This document shows positions 44,915-54,997 of a stretch of DNA of 64,000 nt, one piece after another; positions within the stretch are counted from its first letter, which is position 1; the number at the start of each line of letters is the position of its first letter. The stretch is from VAZQ01 sp963753575 (GTDB lineage Bacteria; Pseudomonadota; Alphaproteobacteria; Rhizobiales; Xanthobacteraceae). The stretch is taken from the NCBI GenBank assembly GCA_963753575.1, contig CAVWCR010000003.1, positions 4,278,001 to 4,342,000 of the forward strand, in the 5' to 3' direction. The translations under genes and the position numbers were made by a program. The notes beneath the pieces were generated by a model, which saw nothing but the letters and a program-made list of their open reading frames with translations, was not told where the DNA came from and ran no database searches.

Positions 44915-46012
44915 CTATGACTGCGCGGACTCGCCGGTACGGCGGAACACGCTGCAGGATTTCGCGTCGACCTCGACCGCCACGTCCGCGCCGACCTCGA
45001 AGCGCTCGAGCGGGTGGGTCTGCACCCGCAGCACTTGGCCTGACGACAGCGACGCGTAGTATTCGCTGATATTGCCGAGGAAGACGTGGTTGATGATCTT
45101 GGCGCGCGCGCCGCCGGCGGTCGGCGCGCCGAGCCGGATGTTCTCGGGGCGGATTGATACGTCCACGTTTTCGCCCGCCGTCGCACCACCGAGCGCGCCG
45201 GTCTCGATCGTCAGATCGTCCGCAAGCTCGACGGTGCCCGAACCGTTGCGCACGTCGCGGACCTTGCCGGGCAGGAGATTCACGAGCCCCATGAAATCGG
45301 CCACGGTGCGGTTGGCGGGCTGGGTATAGACCTCGAGCGGCGTTCCGTATTGCTGCACCTTTCCGAGTTGCATCACCGCAATCCGGTCGGACAGCGCCAG
45401 CGCCTCAGCCTGATCGTGAGTGACATACACGAACGTGATGCCGGTGCGCCGCTGTAGCTCCTTGAGCTCGGTGCGCATGCGCTCGCGCAGCTTGGCGTCG
45501 AGGTTGGAGAGCGGCTCGTCGAGCAGCAGAATTTCCGGTTCGACCACCAGCGAGCGCGCGAGCGCAACGCGCTGCTGCTGGCCGCCCGAGAGCTCATTGG
45601 GGTAGCGCTGCTCAAGGCCCGCCAGATTCACCAGCGCCAGCGTATCGGACACCCTCTTTTTTGCCTCGGCGGCCGGCACCTTGCGCAGCTTGAGGCCGAA
45701 GACGACATTCTCGTAGACGGTCTTGTGCGGCCAGATCGCATAGTTCTGAAACACCATACCCATGCCGCGCCCCTCCGGCGGCACCACCGCGGACGGCGAC
45801 GAGACGACCCGGCCGTCAACCTCGATCGTGCCCTCGTCAGGAATGATGTAGCCAGCGATCAGGCGCAGCGTCGTAGTCTTGCCGCAGCCAGACGGGCCGA
45901 GCAACGTCACGAACGAATTGTCTTCGATGTTGAGACTGATATCGGAGACCGCGGCAACCTCGGCATTGGCACCAAAGTTCTTCGACAAACCACGGATCGT
46001 GATGCCCGCCAT
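44915..46012 (-). CDS. ABC transporter ATP-binding protein (PotA/FbpC-like)
   Basis: A 365-residue importer ATPase. Walker A GPSGCGKT at 39-46, signature LSGGQQQRVALARSL, Walker B ILLLDEPLSNLD and switch THDQAEAL are all canonical. The C-terminal TOBE domain includes SIRPENIRLG. Motif integrity contrasts with the degenerate ATPase at 15.6 kb. It lies directly after the fused permease gene and 16 bases before the hydrolase. It energises uptake of whatever the downstream binding protein captures. Confidence 0.94.
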   Translation of the reverse strand: MAGITIRGLSKNFGANAEVAAVSDISLNIEDNSFVTLLGPSGCGKTTTLRLIAGYIIPDEGTIEVDGRVVSSPSAVVPPEGRGMGMVFQNYAIWPHKTVYENVVFGLKLRKVPAAEAKKRVSDTLALVNLAGLEQRYPNELSGGQQQRVALARSLVVEPEILLLDEPLSNLDAKLRERMRTELKELQRRTGITFVYVTHDQAEALALSDRIAVMQLGKVQQYGTPLEVYTQPANRTVADFMGLVNLLPGKVRDVRNGSGTVELADDLTIETGALGGATAGENVDVSIRPENIRLGAPTAGGARAKIINHVFLGNISEYYASLSSGQVLRVQTHPLERFEVGADVAVEVDAKSCSVFRRTGESAQS

Positions 46013-46069
46013 TACTCCACCCTGCTGAACTGGTTTCTTGTGCGCTTGATGCGTTCGTTGCTGATTTCG

Positions 46070-47809
46070 TCAGTTGCTAATCGGCGTAGTCTCGCGCGAG
46101 GACATCGAGCGTCCGCCGATCCGATAGGCGAGCAAGATCGCCACGCCGATGATCGTCATGTTGACCATGGCGAGCGCGGCAACCGGCTCGATATAGCCGG
46201 TCTCGTAGAGATTGTAGACCGCGACCGCGAGCGTGATCGAGCTCGAGGAGAACAACAGGATCGACGCGCTCAACTCCTGGATCACCGGCACGAACACCAG
46301 GAGCCAGCCGGCGAACAGGCCGGGCCGGATGAGCGGAAGCGTCACCTCCCGCATGGTGGTGGTCCAGGTGGCGCCGAGGATTTGCGCGCTCTCTTCCAGC
46401 GACGGGTCGATCTGGCGCAGCGATGCGTTGGCGGCGCGCACGCCGAGCGGCAGGTAGCGTCCCACATAGGCAAGGAGCAGGATCGTCAACGTGCCGTAGA
46501 GCGCGACCGGCATGGCGAGCCAGAACTGGATCAGCGCCACGGCCATCACGATCCCCGGCAGGCCGAGCGGAATGAGCGAGGCGTAGTCGAGCACTTTGCG
46601 GCCGGGAATGCGGGTGCGCAGGTCGATCCAGCCCATCACCACGCCGAGGAAGACGGCGAGCGTCGCCGCCACCGTCGCCAGCATGAGGCTGTTGAGGATC
46701 GCGCGCTGGGTGACGTTGTACTCGAGCAGAATGAACTTATAGTTGGCGAGGGTAAGATTCTTCCAGAACTCCAGCCCCCATGATTTCGAGAACGACACCG
46801 CGATCAGCGTCGTGTAGGGGGCGAGGATGGAGATCACGAAAATGATCACCGCGAAGCCGAGCAGCACCCAGCGGAAGATGCCAAGCTCCATCAGTTGCGG
46901 ACGCGAGCCTTTGCCGGCGAGCGTGACATAGGAGCGCTTGGCGAGGAACGAGCGCTGCAGATAGAGCGCCGCCACGGTCAGAATCACGAACACCAGCGAC
47001 AGCGCGGAGGCAAGCCCATACTCGGGTGGATAGTCGAACAAGGCGTAGATGCGCGTCGGCAGTGTCACGATGCGGCCCGGCAGCCCGATGATCGCCTGCG
47101 AGCCGAACAGCGCGATGGCATTCACAAACGACAGCAACGTTCCTGAGAGCACCGCGGGCGCCACCAAAGGCCCCGTGATCGTAAACGCGGTGCGCAGCTT
47201 GGAGGCGCCGAGGATCTGCGCCGCCTCCTCGTAGGAGGCGTCGACCGATTGCAAGGCGCTCGACGCGAGCAGGAAGACAAACGGGAAGGTATGCATCACC
47301 GTCACGATGACGAGGCCCTTCATCGAGAAGATGTTGAACGTGAGCCACGGCAATCCGAGCACGTCGCGCATCAGCACGTTGATCAGCCCGGCGTTCGGGC
47401 TGAACAGATAGGTGAACGCGATCGCGGTGAGGAACGGGGGCAGGAGGTAAGAGAGCGTGGCGGTCGCCTGGATGAACTTCTTGGCCGGAACGTCGGTGCG
47501 GCTTACCGCCCAGGCCAGGACGAGACCGATGATGAGGCTGAACAGGCCGGTCCAAGCGCCGAGGATCAGGGAGTTCAAAAGTGCGTTAACGTAAAGCCGA
47601 CCCGAGAGCACTTCGGCAAAATGGTCAAGGCTGAGGCCCTGCTCGCCGCGCAGGCTGCCGTAGAGCAGCCACAGCAGCGGCAGCACCACCAGAACAATCA
47701 GCGCCACGATGGCGCCCGCCATCACGACATGCTCGAGCCGTACACGGCGGACGGGCGGCCGAGCTGCTGGGCCTGAACCCAGCGCCGTACTCATGACATC
47801 GGTGGACAT
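46070..47809 (-). CDS. Fused two-domain ABC permease (FbpB-like)
   Basis: A 579-residue inner-membrane permease made of two BPD_transp_1 units, about 12 helices. The coupling-loop EAA motifs are EEAAQILGASKLRTAFTITGP in the first half and EESAQILGATWTTTMREVTLP in the second. The fused form is typical of Fe3+-type (FbpB/AfuB) importers. It is the first gene of the minus-strand operon permease-ATPase-hydrolase-binding protein. The upstream region is shared divergently with the polysaccharide deacetylase gene. Confidence 0.94.
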   Translation of the reverse strand: MSTDVMSTALGSGPAARPPVRRVRLEHVVMAGAIVALIVLVVLPLLWLLYGSLRGEQGLSLDHFAEVLSGRLYVNALLNSLILGAWTGLFSLIIGLVLAWAVSRTDVPAKKFIQATATLSYLLPPFLTAIAFTYLFSPNAGLINVLMRDVLGLPWLTFNIFSMKGLVIVTVMHTFPFVFLLASSALQSVDASYEEAAQILGASKLRTAFTITGPLVAPAVLSGTLLSFVNAIALFGSQAIIGLPGRIVTLPTRIYALFDYPPEYGLASALSLVFVILTVAALYLQRSFLAKRSYVTLAGKGSRPQLMELGIFRWVLLGFAVIIFVISILAPYTTLIAVSFSKSWGLEFWKNLTLANYKFILLEYNVTQRAILNSLMLATVAATLAVFLGVVMGWIDLRTRIPGRKVLDYASLIPLGLPGIVMAVALIQFWLAMPVALYGTLTILLLAYVGRYLPLGVRAANASLRQIDPSLEESAQILGATWTTTMREVTLPLIRPGLFAGWLLVFVPVIQELSASILLFSSSSITLAVAVYNLYETGYIEPVAALAMVNMTIIGVAILLAYRIGGRSMSSRETTPISN

Positions 47810-47996
47810 CCCGGACCTCTGCTCGCGCTCGCCTTGTCTCCTAGATCATTAGCCCTTGGGACACCAGATGGTCCGGAGACCCTGCGGCAACCGGCGCCCG
47901 CCGGGCCGGGCCGCGGCCGTTGTGGCACTATGGGTGGGTTCCACCCGGGATACCAGCCGGCGGCTCGCCGGCGCCGCTCTTTCAGAGGGAACGCTG

Positions 47997-48878
47997 ATGC
48001 CGAACTCCATGCTGCCGCGCGAACGCTGCGACTATTCGGCCATTGTCGACCGGCCAGTGCTTCGACTGCCGGGCGGGGCGCGGCTCGTGCTGTGGACCAT
48101 CGTCAACTACGAGGTGTGGGACATCGCCAAGCCGATGGCGCGGCAAGTGCTGCCGGCGCCGACCGGCCAGCCGCTCATCCCCGACGTGCCCAACTGGAGC
48201 TGGCACGAATACGGGATGCGAGTCGGTGCCTGGCGGTTCTTCGACCTGTTCGCACGGCTCGGCATCCGGCCAACGCTCGCAGTGAATGCGCGTGTGTGCG
48301 AGGACTATCCACGCGTTGCCGAACAGGCCAAGCGCGACGGCTGGGAGTTCATGGGCCACTCCTACCAGCAAGGGCCGATCCACCAGGAGCCGGATCAAGC
48401 CGCGATGATCGAACGCTCGCTCTCGACTATCGAGCGTTTCACCGGAACGCGCCCCGTCGGCTGGCTCGGGCCCGGCCTGACGCAAACGCTGGACACGCCG
48501 GAGCTGCTCGTCTCAGCCGGTATCAAGTACATCGGCGACTGGGTCTACGACGATGAGCCGACCACGATCCGCACTGCCAATGGATCGCTGGTCACGCTCC
48601 CCTATTCGGTCGAGCTCAATGACATTCCGATGATGATCGTCCAGCACCACGAGGGCGAGTATCTGCTGCAGCGGGCAATCGACCAGTTCGACCGGCTCTA
48701 CATGGAGGGCAAGAGCCGCGCCAAGATCATGGCGCTCGCCATCCACCCCTACATCAGCGGCCAGCCACACCGAATCAAATACCTCGAAGCGATCTACGAT
48801 TACGCCGCGCGATTCGATGGAGTGCTGCATTGGAACGGGCTTGAGATCCTCGACTGGTATCAGTCGGCGACGCGCTGA
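47997..48878 (+). CDS. Polysaccharide deacetylase family protein
   Basis: A 293-residue carbohydrate-esterase-4-like protein, cytoplasmic in type, of the group near PuuE/allantoinase-like and chitooligosaccharide deacetylases. It shows VLWTIVNYEVWD near the start, FFDLFARLGIRPTLAVNARVC, the GHSYQQGP motif and AIHPYISGQPHRI near the end. The metal triad is partially altered: the usual D-D/H-x-x-x-H appears only in modified form. ATG at 47997 follows AGAGGGA. It diverges from the ABC operon and might work on the same class of compound, for example a cyclic amide. Confidence 0.85.
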   Translation: MPNSMLPRERCDYSAIVDRPVLRLPGGARLVLWTIVNYEVWDIAKPMARQVLPAPTGQPLIPDVPNWSWHEYGMRVGAWRFFDLFARLGIRPTLAVNARVCEDYPRVAEQAKRDGWEFMGHSYQQGPIHQEPDQAAMIERSLSTIERFTGTRPVGWLGPGLTQTLDTPELLVSAGIKYIGDWVYDDEPTTIRTANGSLVTLPYSVELNDIPMMIVQHHEGEYLLQRAIDQFDRLYMEGKSRAKIMALAIHPYISGQPHRIKYLEAIYDYAARFDGVLHWNGLEILDWYQSATR

Positions 48879-49106
48879 AGGCGCCCGTCGGGCGGCAAAA
48901 GCTATTGTTCCCGTTATGGAATTTGGCGCGGCGGAAGACTTGCCGCCGCCCGCGTCGGATAGAAACCCACAGCCTTTCCTTAATTTAAGTGGTCCGGCGC
49001 AATCGGGCTGATAGTTTGCGCCCACTGTCGTCGCGTTCGAGGGCTGGCAAGTAGCGTCGGGCTACGCCCCGAGTGGTCCCATCAGCGCGTTCTACGGGTT
49101 CGCTCA

Positions 49107-50585
49107 ATGGCTGGGAGAATGAAAGCGTGCGCTGCGCGCGCGGGAATCCGTCGCTTTCGCCGGATTTTCGCGGCTCCGGTGGGATTTTGTCTCGTGCTGA
49201 CGCTCGCAGGATGCATCACCGTCGACCGGCCTGACGTTGCGGTAGAGATTCCGAACGCCTATCGGGCCGCGCCCGGCGCACCTTCTTATGCGCCGCCCAA
49301 GCTCGACTGGTGGCACGCCTTCCGGTCGAAGGAACTCACCGATTTGATCGAGGAAGCGCACGCCGCGAACTTCGACATCGCGGTAGCAGTCGCCCGCATC
49401 GCGCAGGCCGATGCCGCCAGCAAGATCGCGGGCGCGCCGCTCCTCCCCAATGTCGGCTTGAGCGCGAGCACCACGCGCACGCGCTCCTCGCAAGCGAGCG
49501 GGAGCAGCGGCAGCGGTGGAGGCGGTTCCGAGCGCGTCTCCTACAATACGGCGCTCAACGCCAGCTATGAGCTCGATTTCTGGGGCAAGAACCGCGCCAC
49601 ATCGGAGGCCGCCCAGGAGAACGCCATCGCGGCCCGCTTCGAACACGACACCGTCACGGTGAGCACCGTGGTGAGTGTCGCCACCGCCTATTTCCTGGTC
49701 CTGTCCTCGCAGGAGCGGTTGCGAATTGCGCGGCAAAATGTCGACTCCGCAAACCGTGTCCTCACCCTCGTCAGGCAGCGGTTCGACGCCGGCACCGCCT
49801 CGGCGCTGGAAGTCGCCCAGCAGGAAACGCTGGTGGCCAACCAGCGCGCCGCCATTCCACCGCTCGATCAAACGCTGCGGCAGAATGTGGCGGCCCTCGC
49901 ACTCCTGGTCGGCCGCGCGCCGGCTTACGTCAAGGTGCGCGGTGGCGGTCTGTTTCGGCTCGGAATTCCGCGGGTGACGCCGGGTCTGCCCTCGGAGCTG
50001 CTGATCCAGCGGCCGGACATTCGCGCCTCCGAAGCGCAACTCGCCTCCGCCGACGCTAGCGTGGCGGCGGCCCGCGCCGCCTTCTTCCCGAGCATCACGC
50101 TGACCGGGCAATATGGCGTTGCCAGTACGGCATTGAAGAACCTGTTCACGCCGCAGGCGATTTTCTACCAGATCGCCGCCGGCCTGGCGCAGCCGGTGTT
50201 CGACGGGTTCAGGCTCGAAGGCGAGCTGGAACAGGCAAGGGGCCGCCAGCTCGAGTTGCTCAATACCTACCGCAAGACCATCGTTTCCGCGTTCGTGGAT
50301 GTGGAACAGGCGCTCATTGCGATCGCTGACGCGGCCGAACGGGAACGGTTGCAACGGCAGGTCGCGGCAAGTTCTCGGCAGGCCTTCAGCATCGCCGAGA
50401 CGCGGCTGCGCGAAGGCACCGTCGATCTGACCACCGTCCTGGTGACCCAGCAGGCCCTGTTTACAGCGCAGGATAACCTGGCCGAGGCACGCCTGGCCCG
50501 CCTACAGGCCGTACTGAGCTTATTTCAAGCCCTGGGCGGGAGCTGGATGTCGCCGCCGAAAAATGGCGCTATAAAAGCTCCGTGA
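49107..50585 (+). CDS. RND efflux outer-membrane lipoprotein (OprM/NodT family)
   Basis: A 492-residue outer-membrane factor with two OEP repeats. A lipobox LAGC (Cys36) marks it as a lipoprotein. Typical segments are DWWHAFRSKELTDLIEEAHAANFDI, YELDFWGKNRAT, and after the midpoint LLIQRPDIRASEAQLASADASVAAARAAFFPS in recognisable pieces. A second ATG at 49119 is a possible start. It forms the outer-membrane duct for the pump encoded downstream. Confidence 0.93.
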   Translation: MAGRMKACAARAGIRRFRRIFAAPVGFCLVLTLAGCITVDRPDVAVEIPNAYRAAPGAPSYAPPKLDWWHAFRSKELTDLIEEAHAANFDIAVAVARIAQADAASKIAGAPLLPNVGLSASTTRTRSSQASGSSGSGGGGSERVSYNTALNASYELDFWGKNRATSEAAQENAIAARFEHDTVTVSTVVSVATAYFLVLSSQERLRIARQNVDSANRVLTLVRQRFDAGTASALEVAQQETLVANQRAAIPPLDQTLRQNVAALALLVGRAPAYVKVRGGGLFRLGIPRVTPGLPSELLIQRPDIRASEAQLASADASVAAARAAFFPSITLTGQYGVASTALKNLFTPQAIFYQIAAGLAQPVFDGFRLEGELEQARGRQLELLNTYRKTIVSAFVDVEQALIAIADAAERERLQRQVAASSRQAFSIAETRLREGTVDLTTVLVTQQALFTAQDNLAEARLARLQAVLSLFQALGGSWMSPPKNGAIKAP

Positions 50586-50607
50586 TAACCCGCATAAATG
50601 CCTTGTG

Positions 50608-51843
50608 ATGACCCGCGTCGGACGAATAGCGTTTGCCTTCGTCAGCCTGATCCTGGTGGCGGGCATCGTCTACTATTGGGCACCCTGGCAGCCCACCACG
50701 CAACAGGTCGCCAAGAAGGGCAAGGGCGGCAAGGGTAAGAGGTTCGGCGGCGGCAATACCGGCGAGCCCGTGCCGGTGCTGGCGGCCGCGGCCCGCCTTG
50801 CCGACGTGCCGGTCTATCTCGATGGCGTGGGTACCGCCAAAGCGCTCAACACCGTCACGGTCCGTCCGCAGGTGGACGGCAAGCTTATCTCCCTGTCCTT
50901 CGTCGAGGGCCAGGACGTTCCCAAGGGCTTCGTGCTGGCCAAGATCGATCCCGCCACCTACCAGGCGCTCTACGATCAGGCGGTGGCCAAGAAAGCGCAG
51001 GACGAGGCTACGCTGGCCAATGCCAAGCTCGACCTCGAGCGCTACATGAAGCTGTTGGCCACCAACGCGGTCAACAAGCAGCAGGTCGATACTCAGCGCG
51101 CGCTCGTCGCGCAGCTCGCGGCGCAGGTCAACGCCGACCAGGCCGCGATCGACAACACGCGCACGATCCTCTCCTATACGGACGTGGTCGCGCCGATCGC
51201 GGGTCGCACCGGGATCCGGATGGTCGACGAAGGCAACATCGTGCGCGCCTCCGACGCCACCGGCATCGTGGTCATTGCCCAGATCAAACCGATCACTGTG
51301 CTGTTCAACCTGCCACAGCAGGAGCTCCCACAACTCACGCGCGGGATGAGCGAAGGCCCCCTGCCGGTCGATGCGCTCGGCCAGACCGGACATCCGATCG
51401 ACAAAGGCAAGGTGCTGGTGATCGACAACCAGGTCGATCAGACAACCGGCACCGTGAAGCTCAAAGCCGAGTTTCCCAACGCGAAGCTGCAGCTCTGGCC
51501 GGGCCAGTTCGTCAACGTGCGGCTTCTGATCGAGACCCTGAACCAGATCGTCGTCATTCCCACCGCGGCAGTGCAACGCGGCCCCGACGGCACCTATGTG
51601 TACATCGTCAAGAGCGACAAAACCGTGACGGTGCGGCTGGTCAAGGTGAAGCAGCAGGATGACCAGCAGGCTGCGATCGAGGAAGGGGTGAGCGCGGGCG
51701 ATGTCGTCGTCACCAGCGGCTTCGGCCGGCTCCGGGAGGGTGAAAAGGTGGCCGTCGACAGCGCGCAGGGCGGCGGCCAGGTCGACCAGAGCAAAGGCAA
51801 GGGCAAGGGTAAGGGCAAAGGAAAACGCGTTTCGAAAGAGTAG
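50608..51843 (+). CDS. RND efflux periplasmic adaptor (MdtA-like)
   Basis: A 411-residue membrane-fusion protein. One N-terminal membrane segment (residues 5-24) is followed by a KKGKGGKGKRFGGG linker, the lipoyl/hairpin region (VRPQVDGKLISLSFVEGQDV...), beta-barrel (VVAPIAGRTGIRMVDEGN) and membrane-proximal domain. The C-terminus is a Lys-Gly tail (KGKGKGKGKGKR). It starts 23 bases after the outer-membrane factor, and the first pump follows 10 bases after its stop. The ATG at 50608 is preceded by an in-frame GTG, which is less likely. Confidence 0.94.
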   Translation: MTRVGRIAFAFVSLILVAGIVYYWAPWQPTTQQVAKKGKGGKGKRFGGGNTGEPVPVLAAAARLADVPVYLDGVGTAKALNTVTVRPQVDGKLISLSFVEGQDVPKGFVLAKIDPATYQALYDQAVAKKAQDEATLANAKLDLERYMKLLATNAVNKQQVDTQRALVAQLAAQVNADQAAIDNTRTILSYTDVVAPIAGRTGIRMVDEGNIVRASDATGIVVIAQIKPITVLFNLPQQELPQLTRGMSEGPLPVDALGQTGHPIDKGKVLVIDNQVDQTTGTVKLKAEFPNAKLQLWPGQFVNVRLLIETLNQIVVIPTAAVQRGPDGTYVYIVKSDKTVTVRLVKVKQQDDQQAAIEEGVSAGDVVVTSGFGRLREGEKVAVDSAQGGGQVDQSKGKGKGKGKGKRVSKE

Positions 51844-51852
51844 CAGCTCGTC

Positions 51853-54800
51853 ATGAGCGTTTCGTCGCCCTTCATCCATCGCCCGATCGCCACCTCACTG
51901 CTCGGCGTTGCCGTTCTGCTTGGGGGCGCCTTGGGCTATCTGCGGCTGCCGATCTCCTCGCTGCCGCAAGTCGACTTTCCGACCATCCAGGTGACCACGC
52001 AGCTGCCGGGCGCCAGCCCCGACACCATGGCGGCGCTGGTGACGGCACCGCTCGAGCGCAATTTCGGCCAGATTCCGTCCCTGCAGCTGATGACCTCGTC
52101 GAGCTCCTTCGGGATCAGCCAAGTTACGCTGCAGTTCGACCTCAACCGCGACATCGACGCGGCCGCTCAGGACGTCCAGGCCGCCATCAATTCCGCCAAC
52201 TCGTCGCTGCCGCGGACGCTGCTCTACCCGCCGGTCTATTCGAAGGTGAACCCGGCCGACGCGCCGATCGTGACGCTGGCGCTGACCTCGCCAACCATCT
52301 CGCTGCGCCAGCTCAGCGACCTTGCCGACACGGTGATGATACAACGGCTGAGCGAGCTCAGCGGCGTCGGCCGCGTCACCATCCAGGGCGGCATCCGGCC
52401 CGCTGTCCGCGTCCAGGTCGATCTGGCCAGGCTCGCGAACTACGGCCTCAGCATGGAGGACGTGCGCACCGCGATCGTCGCCGCCAACTCGGCCGGCGCC
52501 AAAGGCTCGCTCGATGGCGCGCACCAGTCCTACACCATCGCCGGCAACGATCAGATCATGCAGGCGGACGCCTATCGCACCATCGTGATCGCCTACCGCA
52601 ACAGCGCGCCGGTGATGCTCAAGGATGTCGCCCAGATCGTCGACGGTTTGGAGAACAACAAGGTCGGCGGCTGGTACCAGGGCAAGCCCGCGATCATCGC
52701 CGACATCCAGCGCCAGCCTGGCGCCAACGTGATCGAGGCCGTCCAGCGCATTCAGCAAGAGCTCCCGCGGCTGCAGCGGGTGTTCCCGGCCGACGCGACG
52801 CTCACCGTCGTGCACGACGCCACCCGCACGATCCGGGCGTCCGTGCACGACGTGCAGTTCACCCTGATGCTGAGCGTCGCGCTCGTAATCCTGGTCGTGC
52901 TGATCTTCCTGCGCACCGTCCGCGCCACCATCATCGCGGGCGTGGCGCTGCCGCTGTCGCTGGTGGCCACGTTCGGGATCATGTGGTTTTGCGGCTTCTC
53001 GCTCGACAACCTGTCGCTGATGGCCTTGACCATCGGCACCGGATTCGTGGTCGACGACGCGATCGTGATGATCGAGAACATCGTGCGTCACATGGAGGAT
53101 GGCCAGGACCCGTTCGAGGCCGCGCTCGAAGGCGCGAGCGAAATCGGCTTCACCGTGATCTCGCTGACGGTCTCGCTGATCGCGGTGTTCATACCGCTCC
53201 TGTTCATGAGCGGTATCGTGGGCCGCATGTTCCGCGAGTTCGCGCTCACGCTCACCATCGCGGTGGTGACATCGGCGGTCGTCTCGCTGACCCTCACCCC
53301 GATGATGTGCAGCCGGATGCTCAGGCACGGCGTCGGTGCGCAGGGCAACGCGGTGACCCGCTCGTTCAATCGCCTGATCGACTGGGTGATCGAGATCTAT
53401 CGGCGCAGCCTCGAGTGGGTGCTGCGCCACGAGAGCCTGACGCTGATCGCAACCTTCGGCACGCTGGCAGCCACCGTTTGGCTCTACGTGATCGTTCCGA
53501 AAGGGTTCCTGCCGCTGCAGGACACCGGCCTCATCATCGGCGTGATGGAAGGCGGCGAGGAGGTCTCGTTCGTCGAGATGCAGCGACTGCGCGACGCGGT
53601 CGAGACCGCAATCCGCAAGGATCCCGACGTGAGCGGCGTGGTCTCGGTGATCGGCGTCACCCCGCTCAATGCCACCCCCAACGCCGGGCGGCTCGCCGTC
53701 ACGTTGCGTGCGCGCGACCAGCGCAAGGAAACAGTCGCGCCGATCATCGCGCGGCTCAAGCGCCTGGTCGCGCCGATACCCGGCGTCACGGTGTATTTCC
53801 AGCCGGTGCAGGAAATCCAGATCTCGACGCGGGTAAGCCGCGCCCAGTTCCAGTACACCATGACCGGTGCCGACGCCAAGGAGGTTGGCACTTGGGCCAA
53901 GCGGCTGGCTGAGCAGTTGCAAGGCTCGAGCGTGCTGCGCGACGTCGCATCCGAGGCTCAGGACGACGGCCTGCGGATGAACATCGTGGTCGACCGCGAG
54001 GTCGCCGGCCGCCTTGGCGTCTCGCTGCAGACGGTCAACGACATTCTCAACAACGCGTTCGGGCAGCGGCAGATCGCCACGATCTATGCCCAGTCCAACC
54101 AGTATCGCATCGTGCTGGAGGCGATGCCGCAATACCAGCTCGATCCTTCATCCCTGTCGAAGCTCTACGTTCCAGGCACCGGCGGCGCGCAGGTGCCGCT
54201 GTCGGCGTTTGCGCGCTTCGAACGAACGACTGCTCCGCTCGTGATTTCCCACCAGGAGCAGTTTCCCTCGGTCACGATCAGCTTCAATCTTGCGCCCGAG
54301 GCCGCACTCAGTGATGCGGTCGAGGCGATCACCACGGCCGAACGCGAGATCGGCATTCCCAGCTCGGTCATCGGCAGCTATTCGGGCGACGCTGCCGAGT
54401 TCGCCAAATCGCTGGAGAACGAGCCGTGGCTGATCCTCGCGGCTGCGATCACGATCTACATCGTGCTCGGCGTGCTCTACGAGAGCTTCATCCATCCGCT
54501 CACGATTCTCTCGACGTTGCCCTCCGCCGGCGTCGGCGCGCTCCTGGCCCTGATGCTGTTCCGGCAGGACCTATCGATCATCGCGCTGATCGGCATCGTG
54601 CTGCTCATGGGCATCGTGAAGAAGAACGCGATCATGATGATCGACTTTGCGCTGGAGGCGGAGCGCGGCGAAGGTCTCGCGCCGCGGGACGCGATCGTGA
54701 AGGCGTGCCTGCTGCGCTTCCGTCCGATCATGATGACGACGCTCGCGGCCCTGTTCGGTGCGATCCCGCTGGCGGTCGAGGGCGGCACCGGCTCCGAGCT

Positions 54801-54993
54801 GCGCAATCCGTTGGGCATCACTATCGTCGGCGGCCTGCTCTTGAGCCAGCTGCTGACGCTCTACACCACGCCGGTCATCTACCTGCAGCTCGAACGCCTG
54901 CGGCAGCGGCTGGTCGGGAGCCATCGCCGCGAGGTGCAGCAGGAGCTCGACCTGCCGCTGCGGCCGGAGCCCTCGCAGCGGCCGGCGGAGTGA
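51853..54993 (+). CDS. RND multidrug efflux pump subunit (MdtB-like)
   Basis: A 1046-residue RND pump with 12 membrane helices and two large periplasmic loops. The proton-relay region GTGFVVDDAIVMIEN carries the paired Asp, and IVKKNAIMMIDFAL near residue 935 supplies the matching Lys. Length and the presence of a second RND gene directly behind indicate the MdtBC heterotrimer class. The operon order (outer-membrane factor, adaptor, pump 1, pump 2) is complete. Substrates of MdtBC include bile salts and some antibiotics; no regulator gene is adjacent here. Confidence 0.95.
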   Translation: MSVSSPFIHRPIATSLLGVAVLLGGALGYLRLPISSLPQVDFPTIQVTTQLPGASPDTMAALVTAPLERNFGQIPSLQLMTSSSSFGISQVTLQFDLNRDIDAAAQDVQAAINSANSSLPRTLLYPPVYSKVNPADAPIVTLALTSPTISLRQLSDLADTVMIQRLSELSGVGRVTIQGGIRPAVRVQVDLARLANYGLSMEDVRTAIVAANSAGAKGSLDGAHQSYTIAGNDQIMQADAYRTIVIAYRNSAPVMLKDVAQIVDGLENNKVGGWYQGKPAIIADIQRQPGANVIEAVQRIQQELPRLQRVFPADATLTVVHDATRTIRASVHDVQFTLMLSVALVILVVLIFLRTVRATIIAGVALPLSLVATFGIMWFCGFSLDNLSLMALTIGTGFVVDDAIVMIENIVRHMEDGQDPFEAALEGASEIGFTVISLTVSLIAVFIPLLFMSGIVGRMFREFALTLTIAVVTSAVVSLTLTPMMCSRMLRHGVGAQGNAVTRSFNRLIDWVIEIYRRSLEWVLRHESLTLIATFGTLAATVWLYVIVPKGFLPLQDTGLIIGVMEGGEEVSFVEMQRLRDAVETAIRKDPDVSGVVSVIGVTPLNATPNAGRLAVTLRARDQRKETVAPIIARLKRLVAPIPGVTVYFQPVQEIQISTRVSRAQFQYTMTGADAKEVGTWAKRLAEQLQGSSVLRDVASEAQDDGLRMNIVVDREVAGRLGVSLQTVNDILNNAFGQRQIATIYAQSNQYRIVLEAMPQYQLDPSSLSKLYVPGTGGAQVPLSAFARFERTTAPLVISHQEQFPSVTISFNLAPEAALSDAVEAITTAEREIGIPSSVIGSYSGDAAEFAKSLENEPWLILAAAITIYIVLGVLYESFIHPLTILSTLPSAGVGALLALMLFRQDLSIIALIGIVLLMGIVKKNAIMMIDFALEAERGEGLAPRDAIVKACLLRFRPIMMTTLAALFGAIPLAVEGGTGSELRNPLGITIVGGLLLSQLLTLYTTPVIYLQLERLRQRLVGSHRREVQQELDLPLRPEPSQRPAE

Positions 54994-54997
54994 AACG

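Noticed and set aside
51895..54132. 745-codon open frame on the minus strand opposite the first RND pump
   Set aside because: Its translation is dominated by Arg, His, Gln, Asp and Glu without a fold pattern, as expected for the shadow of a GC-rich gene; the plus-strand RND pump is unambiguous.
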